NCBI GenBank assembly: GCA_003215895.1
Contig: QCJR01000002.1
Span: 94,900 to 158,899 of the forward strand
DNA from: Prochlorococcus sp. AG-409-D14
GTDB lineage: Bacteria; Cyanobacteriota; Cyanobacteriia; PCC-6307; Cyanobiaceae
Direction of reading: 5' to 3'
Length of the DNA: 64,000 nucleotides
Within the stretch, counting starts at the first letter, position 1; the number at the start of each line of letters is the position of its first letter. Below, piece after piece: positions 26,342 to 34,399 of this stretch. The translations under genes and the position numbers were made by a program. The notes under the pieces were generated by a model that had not been told where the DNA came from, made no database searches, and saw only the letters and a list, made by a program, of their open reading frames with translations.

Positions 26342-26488
26342 CTAATAACCTTGCTGCGTCACCTCCATTAATTTCGACTGCATAATATCTTCCACAAATA
26401 TTCTTGTTTCATAAATTCGATCATCAGAATTAACTACCATCAGAGACATAAAAGAAAAAGATAGAGCTATGAAAAAAATACGGATCAT
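26342..26488 (-). CDS. small exported peptide (48 aa)
   Basis: A 48-codon frame beginning with MIRIFFIALSFSFMSLMVVN, a signal-peptide-like or membrane segment, followed by a soluble acidic part SDDRIYETRIFVEDIMQ then SKLMEVTQQGY. This is the layout of a small secreted or membrane-anchored protein. The soluble part has a normal amino-acid mix, which argues against chance. No clear ribosome site and no family. It occupies part of the ~500-base gap upstream of the ABC-F gene. Confidence 0.52.
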   Translation of the reverse strand: MIRIFFIALSFSFMSLMVVNSDDRIYETRIFVEDIMQSKLMEVTQQGY

Positions 26489-26570
26489 TATTTTCTTTTA
26501 TAAGATAAAAAACTTTAGAGCCTTTTGTGAGTAAGATCATACATAATTATTTATACAATTAAGAATAAGG

Positions 26571-26936
26571 ATGAATTTTTTAGAGAGAGTTCTTTCAAAT
26601 TACTTCCTGGCTTGGAGTCAGATTTTTAATTACAAAGATAAAACAAGTAGAATACCTTTTTGGCATTTTTTTATTCTGGATGGATTAATAGGAGCTGTTG
26701 TTTCAACACTTTCTAACAACAATCTTGCTAATGATCTAAATGATTTTTATACAATCGCTGAGGGGTATGACTGGAGTTATTTATATAGCATTCCATCTTT
26801 TTTAGTTTTTGTAGCTTTGTTAATAAGAAGGCTAAGAGATATAGGTAAGAAAAACTTAACCTTATGGGCTTTTTGTTCATTTATTCCTTTCTATAATCTT
26901 TATATTTTTGCCCAACCATCCTCAGATAACAAATGA
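26571..26936 (+). CDS. DUF805 family membrane protein
   Basis: A 121-residue membrane protein. N-terminal FNYKDKTSRIPFWHFFILDG matches the DUF805 opening (G-R-x-R-x-E/P-F-W), and LIRRLRDIGKKNLTLW near residue 83 is the family's R-R-L-x-D-I-G-K block. Three hydrophobic segments are seen around 29-43, 71-84 and 95-110. The biochemical role of DUF805 proteins is unknown. ATG at 26571 with AAGGATG context. Convergent with a small membrane protein gene 42 bases away. Confidence 0.8.
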   Translation: MNFLERVLSNYFLAWSQIFNYKDKTSRIPFWHFFILDGLIGAVVSTLSNNNLANDLNDFYTIAEGYDWSYLYSIPSFLVFVALLIRRLRDIGKKNLTLWAFCSFIPFYNLYIFAQPSSDNK

Positions 26937-26978
26937 GGAGTTTTATAGCTATAAGAGTTATTTAATTCTTAAAAATAA

Positions 26979-27275
26979 TTATTTCCTACCTCTAAAAGTT
27001 CTGGGATAAGGTATTTTGAGAGCATTAAACCTTTTCAATTTTTTACTACGCCTATAACGCCTATAAAACAAGTCGAAAAGTGTTGACACCCCAAACCAAG
27101 ATAGAATAAAACTTATAAATATCCTGGCACCTCCAGTCGAAGCAAGCCAATAGATAACAGGATCAACTATAAGTTTACTACTAATTAAAAGACCAACAAA
27201 TAAAGAGAAAGCAAGACAAGAAATTACTAATAAAGCTCTGATTATTTTTTTTGTGTTGAAACTTTTCATACCCAA
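26979..27275 (-). CDS. hypothetical membrane protein (98 aa)
   Basis: 98 residues with two or three hydrophobic segments (about 11-31 and 51-70) and a strongly basic C-terminal third (FYRRYRRSKKLKRFNALKIP). The basic tail predicts a cytoplasmic C-terminus. The ATG at 27275 begins MGMKSFNTKK; the second Met is an alternative. No family is recognised. It lies convergent with the DUF805 gene and has a long empty stretch upstream. Confidence 0.6.
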   Translation of the reverse strand: MGMKSFNTKKIIRALLVISCLAFSLFVGLLISSKLIVDPVIYWLASTGGARIFISFILSWFGVSTLFDLFYRRYRRSKKLKRFNALKIPYPRTFRGRK

Positions 27276-27625
27276 ATGCTAAAAATCGTCTTAGGAATCC
27301 ATATTTTGCATTCTCAAGCAATATAGATAGCAAAGGAATTTTAATGTAATAAAAGTTGATTCATCTTTAATATTGAATATTTAAAATTCACAAAATCAAA
27401 TCATAGATCAGTCAAGGGGAGAAACTAAGAATTTTTTTGACTAAGGTTAAATAAATTCAACTACTTTTTATAGATATATCTATTCAACAAGGATTAGAGG
27501 CTTACATATTTAGCAGGCAAGGGGCTTATGTTTATTCATCTAAATATAAAAATTTTTCATAGCGAAGATATTGGAAGTTTACGAAATTGTATCAGAAAGT
27601 AATTTAGATTAGCTACTTTTAGCAA
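27276..27625. other. gene-free stretch
   Basis: About 350 AT-rich bases without a credible frame, RNA fold or repeat. Presumably it carries promoters for the flanking small genes, which point away from each other. Confidence 0.55.
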
Positions 27626-27796
27626 ATGTCATTTCATCAGTCTGTCGAGGAAACGATGTCAGACCTCATATGTCATATGCTCAAAAGAACCGACCATCTC
27701 AATGCTGGAGATCAGTTGGCTATAGGTCAAGAATACAGAGAATGGATTAAATGCATAAAAAATAAAGACCTTTTCCACAAAACATACTCTTTATAA
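27626..27796 (+). CDS. small soluble protein (56 aa)
   Basis: A 56-residue hydrophilic protein, MSFHQSVEETMSDLICHMLK followed by RTDHLNAGDQLAIGQEYREW and a short lysine-rich end. Two helices are likely. The composition is far from the surrounding AT bias, and a hairpin terminator starts 19 bases after the stop, together good evidence for a gene. A second Met at codon 11 could be the start. No family is recognised by name. It stands alone in an 900-base interval before the amino-acid transporter. Confidence 0.62.
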   Translation: MSFHQSVEETMSDLICHMLKRTDHLNAGDQLAIGQEYREWIKCIKNKDLFHKTYSL

Positions 27797-27814
27797 ATAC
27801 ATCTACCTTTGGTC

Positions 27815-27847
27815 AAGGTATTCTATAAGAAGAATACCTTTATTTTT
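27815..27847 (+). terminator. rho-independent terminator after the 56-aa gene
   Basis: Perfect ten-base arms AAGGTATTCT / AGAATACCTT with a six-base loop, followed by TATTTTTATTT. Its orientation and position fit termination of the small gene at 27626-27796. Confidence 0.78.
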
Positions 27848-28173
27848 ATTTAGAGAAGTACCCAAACTTTTCAGATTCGATATTTACCGACAAATCATTT
27901 GACAGGGTTGAAATCAACTATTGGAGAATGAGGAGTAAGTTAATACAGATTCATTAACAGAAATTGTTTTGATTGATTTCAGCTTATTCATTATATATAA
28001 AGACACATATTCAATCTTTAGGAATAGATTGAGAATCAAAAATACACTTAGAAGTCTCATCAAGCTTTATTTTTGGGATCACAACTTTCAATGAACAAAA
28101 AGTAAAAGATTTTCTTTAATTGCCTAGGAAATAGAAAAATCTGGCGAAAATAAATTTTAAGTACAAAAAAATT
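27848..28173. other. gene-free leader of the amino-acid transporter operon
   Basis: About 325 bases without a credible frame. It should contain the promoter of the ABC transporter operon. I looked for a GTA-N8-TAC NtcA site and found none with correct spacing. Confidence 0.5.
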
Positions 28174-29220
28174 ATGCGTGGATTGGTATCAGGGATAGTT
28201 GGTCTAGCAGCTTTATTAGCTGGCTGTGCAACAACAAGTCAAGATAATAGTTCTAGACTTAACCTAATAAAGAATCGCAATGAGTTAATCTGTGGAGTAA
28301 GTGGAAAGATTCCTGGATTTAGTTTTCTGAAAAGTGATGGTAGTTATCAAGGCCTAGATGTCGATATATGTAAAGCATTTGCTGCTGCAATTATAGGAGA
28401 TTCAGAAAAAATCCAATATAGGCCTCTAACTGCAGCAGAAAGATTCACAGCTATTAAAACCGGGGAAATTGACCTGTTATCTAGAAATACCACTTTTACT
28501 CTCAGTAGAGATTCCTTGGGAGGTAATGGATTAACTTTTGCACCAGTTGTTTTCCATGATGGGCAGGGATTGATGGTCAAGAAAGGAAGTAGCATTAATA
28601 GTCTTGAAGATCTTGCAAATAAATCTATATGTGTAGGTTCAGGTACAACTACTGAGCAAAATATAAATGATGCATTTGAAAGTGCCTCACTTCCTTACAC
28701 ACCAATCAAATATCAAGATCTTAATCAAGTAGTTGCTGGTTATTTACAGGGTCGTTGTTCAGCCATGACTTCTGATCGTTCACAATTAGCTGCAGCCAGA
28801 TCTGGTTTCAAGAATCCCAAAGAGCATATTATTCTTGATGATGTATTAAGCAAGGAGCCACTTGCTCCAGCCTCCGATGGCCAAGATCAGAGACTAGCTG
28901 ATGCAATGAGATGGGTTGTTTTTTCCCTTATTTCGGCAGAAGAGCAAGGGATAACGAAGGCAAATATTGATGAAAAAGTACAAATTGCAAAGAATAATCC
29001 TCAGTTAAAACCTTTAAGAAGATTTCTAGGGATTGATGGAGGACTAGGAGAAAAAATTGGTCTGAGTAATGATTTTGTAGTTAAAGTAATTAGCTCAACT
29101 GGCAATTATGGAGAAATTTACGAACGACATTTAGGCCAAAATAGCGAGGTGCCTATTCCACGAGGACAAAATGAGTTGTATAAAAAAGGAGGTGTACATA
29201 TTTCACCACCATTTAACTAA
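28174..29220 (+). CDS. amino-acid ABC transporter, substrate-binding lipoprotein
   Basis: Periplasmic binding component of a polar amino-acid uptake system. The leader ends in the lipobox LLAGCATTSQ (Cys at about residue 18), so it is a membrane-anchored lipoprotein. The class 3 solute-binding core is present: GKIPGFSFLKSDGSYQGLDVDICKAFAAA, TAAERFTAIKTGEIDLLSRN, and CVGSGTTTEQNI near residue 155. It resembles AapJ/NatF binding proteins for general L-amino acids. At 348 residues it is normal. First gene of a four-gene operon, 17 bases before the permease. Confidence 0.92.
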   Translation: MRGLVSGIVGLAALLAGCATTSQDNSSRLNLIKNRNELICGVSGKIPGFSFLKSDGSYQGLDVDICKAFAAAIIGDSEKIQYRPLTAAERFTAIKTGEIDLLSRNTTFTLSRDSLGGNGLTFAPVVFHDGQGLMVKKGSSINSLEDLANKSICVGSGTTTEQNINDAFESASLPYTPIKYQDLNQVVAGYLQGRCSAMTSDRSQLAAARSGFKNPKEHIILDDVLSKEPLAPASDGQDQRLADAMRWVVFSLISAEEQGITKANIDEKVQIAKNNPQLKPLRRFLGIDGGLGEKIGLSNDFVVKVISSTGNYGEIYERHLGQNSEVPIPRGQNELYKKGGVHISPPFN

Positions 29221-29237
29221 AGTAATTTGTCGCGGAA

Positions 29238-30137
29238 ATGCAAATAAAGCAAAAAATATTTTTGCAATTTGGAATTTGTTTTATCTTTTTTGGTTTGATT
29301 GGGATATTAATTAATAATCTAACAATAAATCTAATACGAACAGGTCTTGGCTTTAATTTTAACTGGCTTTTTAAACCAGCAAGTTTCGCTTTAGCGGAAC
29401 ATCCCTTACCTTATACCTCCTCCGATAGCTATGCTTGGGCGTTATTTATAGGATGGCTCAATAGCCTTAAAGTTATTGCCTCATCATTAGTATTTGCTAC
29501 TTTCTTGGGAACACTAATAGGCTTTGCAAGAACAGGTAAAAACTCATTACTAGGTCTCATTTCGGCTGGTTACATAACAATAATCAGACAAACGCCTCTT
29601 TTACTTCAACTTATGTTTTGGTATTTTGTTGGATTCTTAGGTTTAAAAGACAATATGTTCATCCAAATAAAAAATATATTTAATATTTCAAATCAAGGAA
29701 TAGAGTTTTCAGGATTAACTTTCTCCTCGGAGTTTCTAGCATTATTACTTGGTCTTAGTATATTTACGAGTGCTTACATAGCAGAGGTCATCCGGGGAGG
29801 TATTCTTTCAGTTTCCCGAGGACAATGGGAAGCTTTTAGAAGCTTAGGGCTTTCAGAAAGAAAAGGGCTTATCCGTATAATAATTCCACAAGCATTGCCA
29901 GCAATAATTCCAGGATTAACAAGTCAATATCTTAACCTTGCCAAAAATAGTACTCTAGCAATCGCAGTTGGATACTCTGATATTTATGCAATTAGTGATA
30001 CAATAATAAATCAAACAGGAAGAGCTATCGAGTGTTTTATTTTGTTACTTGTTAGTTTCTTGCTCTTAAATCTATTGATAACTTATACCATGGAAATCAT
30101 AAATAGAATAATTTTACGATCACAGAATTATAGTTAA
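29238..30137 (+). CDS. amino-acid ABC transporter permease (AapQ/NatG type)
   Basis: First of two membrane subunits. The EAA loop that docks the ATPase is EAFRSLGLSERKGLIRIIIPQALP (about residues 198-221), and earlier there is SAYIAEVIRGGILSVSRGQ, both of the HisMQ family. About six hydrophobic segments are seen; the long N-terminal loop around residues 35-70 is typical of AapQ. Start ATG at 29238. It follows the binding protein directly, and the stop codon meets the start of the next permease. Confidence 0.9.
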   Translation: MQIKQKIFLQFGICFIFFGLIGILINNLTINLIRTGLGFNFNWLFKPASFALAEHPLPYTSSDSYAWALFIGWLNSLKVIASSLVFATFLGTLIGFARTGKNSLLGLISAGYITIIRQTPLLLQLMFWYFVGFLGLKDNMFIQIKNIFNISNQGIEFSGLTFSSEFLALLLGLSIFTSAYIAEVIRGGILSVSRGQWEAFRSLGLSERKGLIRIIIPQALPAIIPGLTSQYLNLAKNSTLAIAVGYSDIYAISDTIINQTGRAIECFILLLVSFLLLNLLITYTMEIINRIILRSQNYS

Positions 30138-30140
30138 TTG

Positions 30141-31175
30141 ATGTTCAAAATTAATATAAGTTCAACAATAGTTCTCTTTAAGTACCTAAGGAAGAGTTTA
30201 TTTCTAAATTTATTCAATACTATTATTAGTTTGCTTATGATAGTTTTACTTAGTGCAGCTTTTTTTTATACTTTTGAATGGCTCATTTTCAAGGCTAATT
30301 GGAAAGTTGTCATATCAAATCTTCCTTTATACGCATTTGGTAGTTTCCCACCTAATGAACAATGGAGACCTGCTACTTGGATTATTAGTCTTCTTTCGCT
30401 CAGTATTTTGACTCTTTACGGCCCTGAGTGGAAATGGCTACGTAAAAATCTACTAATAGTATGGATAGGAACAATACCCTTGGGTCTATATTTACTTTAT
30501 GGTGGGTTGGGTCTATCACCTATAATGAGTAGACATTGGGGAGGGCTAACTCTAACTATACTTTTAACTGTTTGTAGCTCATTATTATCATTACCTTTTG
30601 GAATAGTTTTAGCACTATGTCGACAGAGTTCATTACCTTTAATTCAGAAGCTCACTTCCATCTATATAGATGTTATGAGAGCAATTCCCCTTATTGCAGT
30701 CCTTTTCTTTGGTCAACTACTAATACCTTTATTTCTTCCAGTTGAAATAGAAATTGATCGTGTTTGGAGAGCTATCTTTGCATTTACTCTATTTGTCTCT
30801 GCCTACATTGCGGAAGATATTCGTGGCGGACTACAGTCAATACCCAAGACTCAAATAGAGGCAGCAAATAGTCTTGGTCTTAATCAATACCAAATAATTC
30901 AATTCATATTAATTCCTCAAGCTTTACGTATTGCATTACCCGCTCTCACTAATCAATCTATTGGACTTTTTCAAAATACATCTTTAATGGCTATCTTAGG
31001 ACTAGTGGAATTACTAGGGATAGGCAGAAGTATCCTGGCTAATCCAGAATTTATTGGTCAATATATTGAAGTTTATGTTTGGCTAGCATGTGTCTATTGG
31101 ATGGTTTGTACAATTATTGCTGTTCTAGCAAGACATCTTGAACAGAGAATGACCATTAATCAAGCCAATTTCTGA
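30141..31175 (+). CDS. amino-acid ABC transporter permease (AapM/NatH type)
   Basis: Second membrane subunit. It shows the HisMQ EAA loop EAANSLGLNQYQIIQFILIPQALR near residue 240 and the preceding SAYIAEDIRGGLQSIPKTQ. The N-terminal third carries extra hydrophobic segments, giving 344 residues, as in AapM proteins. The start is ATG 30141, directly after a TTG codon that also lies in frame. Overall topology of about eight helices is expected. Six bases separate its stop from the ATPase gene. Confidence 0.9.
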   Translation: MFKINISSTIVLFKYLRKSLFLNLFNTIISLLMIVLLSAAFFYTFEWLIFKANWKVVISNLPLYAFGSFPPNEQWRPATWIISLLSLSILTLYGPEWKWLRKNLLIVWIGTIPLGLYLLYGGLGLSPIMSRHWGGLTLTILLTVCSSLLSLPFGIVLALCRQSSLPLIQKLTSIYIDVMRAIPLIAVLFFGQLLIPLFLPVEIEIDRVWRAIFAFTLFVSAYIAEDIRGGLQSIPKTQIEAANSLGLNQYQIIQFILIPQALRIALPALTNQSIGLFQNTSLMAILGLVELLGIGRSILANPEFIGQYIEVYVWLACVYWMVCTIIAVLARHLEQRMTINQANF

Positions 31176-31181
31176 TAGTTC

Positions 31182-31928
31182 ATGGAACCTATTGTTGTTG
31201 CGAAGAATCTCACTAAGTCTTACACAAAAGGGTTACGAGCACTTGATGATGTTTCTCTTACAGTTAATCAAGGAAAAGTACTAGTGGTTATGGGTCCCTC
31301 AGGCTCAGGGAAAAGCACTCTAATTCGGACTTTTAATGGCATTGAGACTTTTGATAAAGGTGAACTAAATATTTTAGGAATAAAAGTTGATTCCACTCAT
31401 GACGAGAGAAAAATCCGAAAAATAAGAAAAAGAGTAGGGATGGTATTTCAACAATTCAATTTATTCCCTCATCTCTCAATTCTTGAGAATGTCACTCTTG
31501 CGCCGATACATGTACAAAAACGTCGTCAAATTGAGGCAGAAGAATATGGCATGTATCTCTTGAGTCAAATGGGAATAGATTCTCATGCCAAAAAATATCC
31601 AAGTCAACTTAGCGGAGGGGAACAGCAACGAGTAGCTATAGCTAGAGCTTTAGCATTAAAGCCTGAATTACTTTTATTTGACGAACCCACCAGTGCTCTG
31701 GACCCAGAGCGAATCAACGAAGTACTCGATGCAATGAGAAGACTTGCTGAGCAAGGAATGACAATGGTTGTCGTAACACATGAAATTGGCTTTGCTAAAG
31801 ATGTAAGTGATCAAGTTTTATTTATGGATTCAGGTAAAGTCATAGAGACATCTCCTCCAAATATTTTCTTTTCTAATGCTAGGCATGAGAGAAGTAGGAA
31901 ATTTCTAAATCAGCTTGAAAAAAATTAG
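31182..31928 (+). CDS. amino-acid ABC transporter ATP-binding protein
   Basis: ATPase of the same uptake system, 248 residues. Walker A GPSGSGKST is at about residue 38, the ABC signature LSGGEQQRVAIARALA near 145, Walker B LLFDEPTSALDPE near 165 and the switch His in VTHEIGFA near 200. This closes the operon binding protein, permease, permease, ATPase. As part of the polar amino-acid family, the ATPase could also serve another permease pair. The 50 bases at its 3' end overlap a possible small antisense gene. Confidence 0.95.
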   Translation: MEPIVVAKNLTKSYTKGLRALDDVSLTVNQGKVLVVMGPSGSGKSTLIRTFNGIETFDKGELNILGIKVDSTHDERKIRKIRKRVGMVFQQFNLFPHLSILENVTLAPIHVQKRRQIEAEEYGMYLLSQMGIDSHAKKYPSQLSGGEQQRVAIARALALKPELLLFDEPTSALDPERINEVLDAMRRLAEQGMTMVVVTHEIGFAKDVSDQVLFMDSGKVIETSPPNIFFSNARHERSRKFLNQLEKN

Positions 31929-32049
31929 CAATCACATCTCCATTTCTTTTCCTTACTGAACATTCATTACCATCCTCTGTTCGACAGACACCGGATGTTG
32001 AAGCTAAAGCTAAAGTTGATAAGCTCGAGGTCAAGTTATTTAAAATCAT
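31879..32049 (-). CDS. possible small protein antisense to transporter 3' end
   Basis: A frame starting at ATG 32049, MILNNLTSSLSTLALASTSG then VCRTEDGNECSVRKRNGDVI, with an ordinary mix of residues and two cysteines. Its last 12 codons run antisense into the end of the ATPase gene, which may simply reflect shared DNA. The middle part does not look like chance translation. No ribosome site of note. Uncertain. Confidence 0.35.
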   Translation of the reverse strand: MILNNLTSSLSTLALASTSGVCRTEDGNECSVRKRNGDVIANFFQADLEISYFSHA

Positions 32050-32166
32050 GGAGAAATACACACCACCTTGAAGTCACTTCATTAATGAGCGATGTGTGAA
32101 TAGGAAAGATGCAAATAATTCAAACCTGTTTGCCTCAACAGATCTATGAATACGAAAACCTTAGTT

Positions 32167-32355
32167 TTATGCTGCGATATCTTCTCTCAAACCTCTATCC
32201 CTACTCCCTTTAAACCAAACAAATTTTGAGAGAAGTTCATTAACTGGATATAAGTGACCCGTCTCTGAATAGGACTTATCAAGGGTTGAAGCTTCTGCAA
32301 GAACTGCTTTCTATTCCTCCATTGAAAGAAAACTTCGAGAAGATTTAGAAGTCAT
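32167..32355 (-). pseudogene. small protein gene interrupted by an in-frame TAG
   Basis: The frame opens at ATG 32355 with MTSKSSRSFLSMEE, meets TAG (32311-32313), then continues in the same frame with KAVLAEASTLDKSYSETGHL, followed by YPVNELLSKFVWFKGSRDRG and a stop at 32167. The downstream part reads like a genuine helical small protein (about 62 codons in all). The TAG could come from a single change of CAG (Gln). It is most likely a recently decayed gene, or a sequence error. Function of the intact protein is unknown. Confidence 0.6.
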
Positions 32356-32598
32356 AATTCTTGTCTATTTTATAGATTATGAGCCAACAATCAAACAATG
32401 TCGTTGGGAGCGAGCTTTTCCTAAAGAATATGTGGAAGATCAGTTTTTCTGCAATGCTTTAATTTTGAGATTCTCAATCAGTTGCTATCTGTTAGTTATT
32501 ACTAATAGAAACCTGATTGAAATAGAATAAAAAAATAGGGGGTGAGAATGTTAAGTCATCCACACACCATCCACACACTACAATATCGATGAGAAATT

Positions 32599-33072
32599 AT
32601 GGCATCCAAGAAGGTTAACTACTGGCTAATGAAGAGTGAACCAGATGCATACAGCATTAAAGATTTAGAAAGGGAAGAGCAAACACTCTGGGATGGAATT
32701 CGAAATTATCAAGCTAGAAACTTTATGAGATCAATGAAAGTTGGTGATCAAGCTTTTTTTTATCATTCAAATACTAAGCCCCCTGGAATAGTTGGTCTGA
32801 TGGAAATTATTGAGACAAACTTAATCGACCCATTTCAGTTTGATAAAAGTTCAAAGTACTTTGACAACAAATCTAAGAGAGATAACCCACGTTGGGATTG
32901 TGTGAAGACTAAATATATCTGTGAATTTAAAAATATGATTACCTTAAAGGAGCTATCTGAAACATATACGTCTGAAGAACTAACCCTAGTTCGAAAAGGT
33001 AACAGGCTATCAATCATGCCAATTAATCAAAATATCGCTTTAGAACTCCTCAAAAAGTTCAACCAAAATTAA
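32599..33072 (+). CDS. EVE domain protein
   Basis: A 157-residue EVE-domain protein, related to the PUA fold and to thymocyte nuclear protein 1. Family blocks are NYWLMKSEPDAYSIKDL at the start, TLWDGIRNYQARNFMRSMKVGDQAFFYHSN (about 28-58) and IVGLMEIIE. EVE domains bind modified bases in nucleic acids; the partner here is unknown. It starts at ATG 32599 and ends 2 bases before the end of the convergent DUF2811 gene. No restriction or modification genes are nearby. Confidence 0.88.
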   Translation: MASKKVNYWLMKSEPDAYSIKDLEREEQTLWDGIRNYQARNFMRSMKVGDQAFFYHSNTKPPGIVGLMEIIETNLIDPFQFDKSSKYFDNKSKRDNPRWDCVKTKYICEFKNMITLKELSETYTSEELTLVRKGNRLSIMPINQNIALELLKKFNQN

Positions 33073-33073
33073 T

Positions 33074-33337
33074 TTAAAAAGAATGAGATCCAAACATATT
33101 CCCAACATACAGACGTGTTATCAATCTGGAACTAATACCGTTCTGGATCAAAAACCCTGCAAGCGCAGCTTGTAAAAGCCTATATTGATCCCAATTAGGA
33201 TATTTCTCAATGTAAACCATCATTGCTTGTTGAATTGGCTTGGGTATTTCTGTTTGAAAACTAATTGTATCTTCAGATTCCAAAACTTCGAAACTTTCTA
33301 TCGAGCTTTTTTGTTCCGCAAAATCAATATTTTTCAT
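33074..33337 (-). CDS. DUF2811 family protein
   Basis: An 87-residue protein. The C-terminal half, PIQQAMMVYIEKYPNWDQYRLLQAALAGFLIQNGISSR, matches the cyanobacterial DUF2811 family (hydrophobic helix, W-D-Q/D-R, A-A-L-x-x-F-L-x-Q-N-G). The N-terminal 28 residues are polar and variable. Function unknown; some members resemble ribbon-helix-helix-type small proteins. Its 300-base upstream region contains an inverted pair of DnaA-box sequences. Confidence 0.8.
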   Translation of the reverse strand: MKNIDFAEQKSSIESFEVLESEDTISFQTEIPKPIQQAMMVYIEKYPNWDQYRLLQAALAGFLIQNGISSRLITRLYVGNMFGSHSF

Positions 33338-33527
33338 TTAAGAAGCTTTGAGAAGATTTAATCCATTTGCAAACTACTGTCAAAATCAAATCTATAAAAA
33401 ACACTTTCTCGGGCTGTCTCATTCTCAGATCAAGAGCTGAACTGCCTTCCGAAACAAAACATAAGAATTACTTATCTTCAAGCAATGAATGATCTGATAG
33501 TCTAATTTAGATTATCAGATATGGTCT

Positions 33528-33580
33528 TTTTCCACAGTAAATAGTGGGGACTTCGTTAATCGGATTAATCCTGTGGAAAA
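33528..33580. promoter_or_regulatory. inverted pair of TTTTCCACA (DnaA-box-like) sites
   Basis: TTTTCCACAG at 33528-33537 and its exact complement CTGTGGAAAA at 33571-33580 face each other across 33 bases. TTTTCCACA is the DnaA-box form known at cyanobacterial replication origins. The site is not next to dnaN or dnaA in this window; it lies upstream of the DUF2811 gene. It could be a DnaA-titration or transcription site. Another single TTTTCCACA is at 27771-27779 inside a small gene. Confidence 0.45.
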
Positions 33581-33641
33581 GATGTGAGTTAAATCCAGCT
33601 AGATTTGGGGAAAAAATTGAAAAACTTTTAGTTAAGTTCTC

Positions 33642-34022
33642 TCACAAATAGCCTGAATCCCACATTGTTCTCATTGCATTTGCAACATGGTTGGTCACAT
33701 TTCTAGGCCAATAGATCTCTGCTCCTCGATTCAAGAGACCACTAGCACTCAATATCAATTTGACGTTCCATCCATATTGATCACCTTGCAAAATTGCCAA
33801 CCAAGGGCATCTTTCTAATTCCAAAGTTATATCTTCATCGCCCATTAATTGTTCTTTCATTGATTTGTATTGATCAGACAAATCTATTACTACCTTAACT
33901 AGATTTTCCCACTCATATTTATTCAACTCTATTGCCCAAGTTTCTCCTCCGATAAGCGTAGAAAAGTTATCTCTAGTTGAATCTCTAATTATTCTCCAAC
34001 CAGGACCTTCTTTTTTGATCAC
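33642..34022 (-). CDS. DUF1818 family protein
   Basis: A 126-residue cyanobacterial DUF1818 protein. Typical blocks: KKEGPGWRIIRDSTRDNFSTLIGGETWAIELNKYEW at the start, and LERCPWLAILQGDQYGWNVKLIL, then VTNHVANAMRTMWDSGYL at the end. The function is unknown. Its GTG start follows the rpoZ stop without a gap (TAG-GTG), so the two are translated from one message and probably coupled. Family members are often beside rpoZ in cyanobacteria as far as I recall. Confidence 0.88.
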   Translation of the reverse strand: MIKKEGPGWRIIRDSTRDNFSTLIGGETWAIELNKYEWENLVKVVIDLSDQYKSMKEQLMGDEDITLELERCPWLAILQGDQYGWNVKLILSASGLLNRGAEIYWPRNVTNHVANAMRTMWDSGYL

Positions 34023-34256
34023 CTAACCAGGCAATAGATCAGGCTGATCCTGTTCATCACTTAGTTCAATGATGGCTCTTTGTACTGGCTTAACTGTTGA
34101 TTCTTCTAAAAGCCCATCAAAATCATCAAATCTTCTTTGCTTTGCTCTAAAAGCTATCCGCACAGTGGTGAGGTATCGATTAGTGGATTGTCTGATAAGA
34201 CTCTCGCCTCTTTTAGCTAAATCCTTGGAATTGACTCCTGAACCTGACTTGATCAC
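34023..34256 (-). CDS. rpoZ: RNA polymerase omega subunit
   Basis: The small subunit that helps assemble beta' into RNA polymerase. The middle region [36 protein letters not shown] and the C-terminal [20 protein letters not shown] match cyanobacterial RpoZ. 77 residues is normal. The frame starts at GTG (GTG ATC AAG). It forms a gene pair with the DUF1818 gene. It is divergent from the Hsp70-like gene, with about 140 bases between them. Confidence 0.9.
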   Translation of the reverse strand: MIKSGSGVNSKDLAKRGESLIRQSTNRYLTTVRIAFRAKQRRFDDFDGLLEESTVKPVQRAIIELSDEQDQPDLLPG

Positions 34257-34399
34257 ACTTAAAACTTTATTGTTACTTTATTCTAGGGGGGAATCGTTCA
34301 TTTCTATATTTTTCGCCAAATAATGACAGTGATCTTAGTTTTTCTGGACTCACTTGCTATTGACTGATTCTTGCTGCACCTTTTGAAAATTAACTATGA

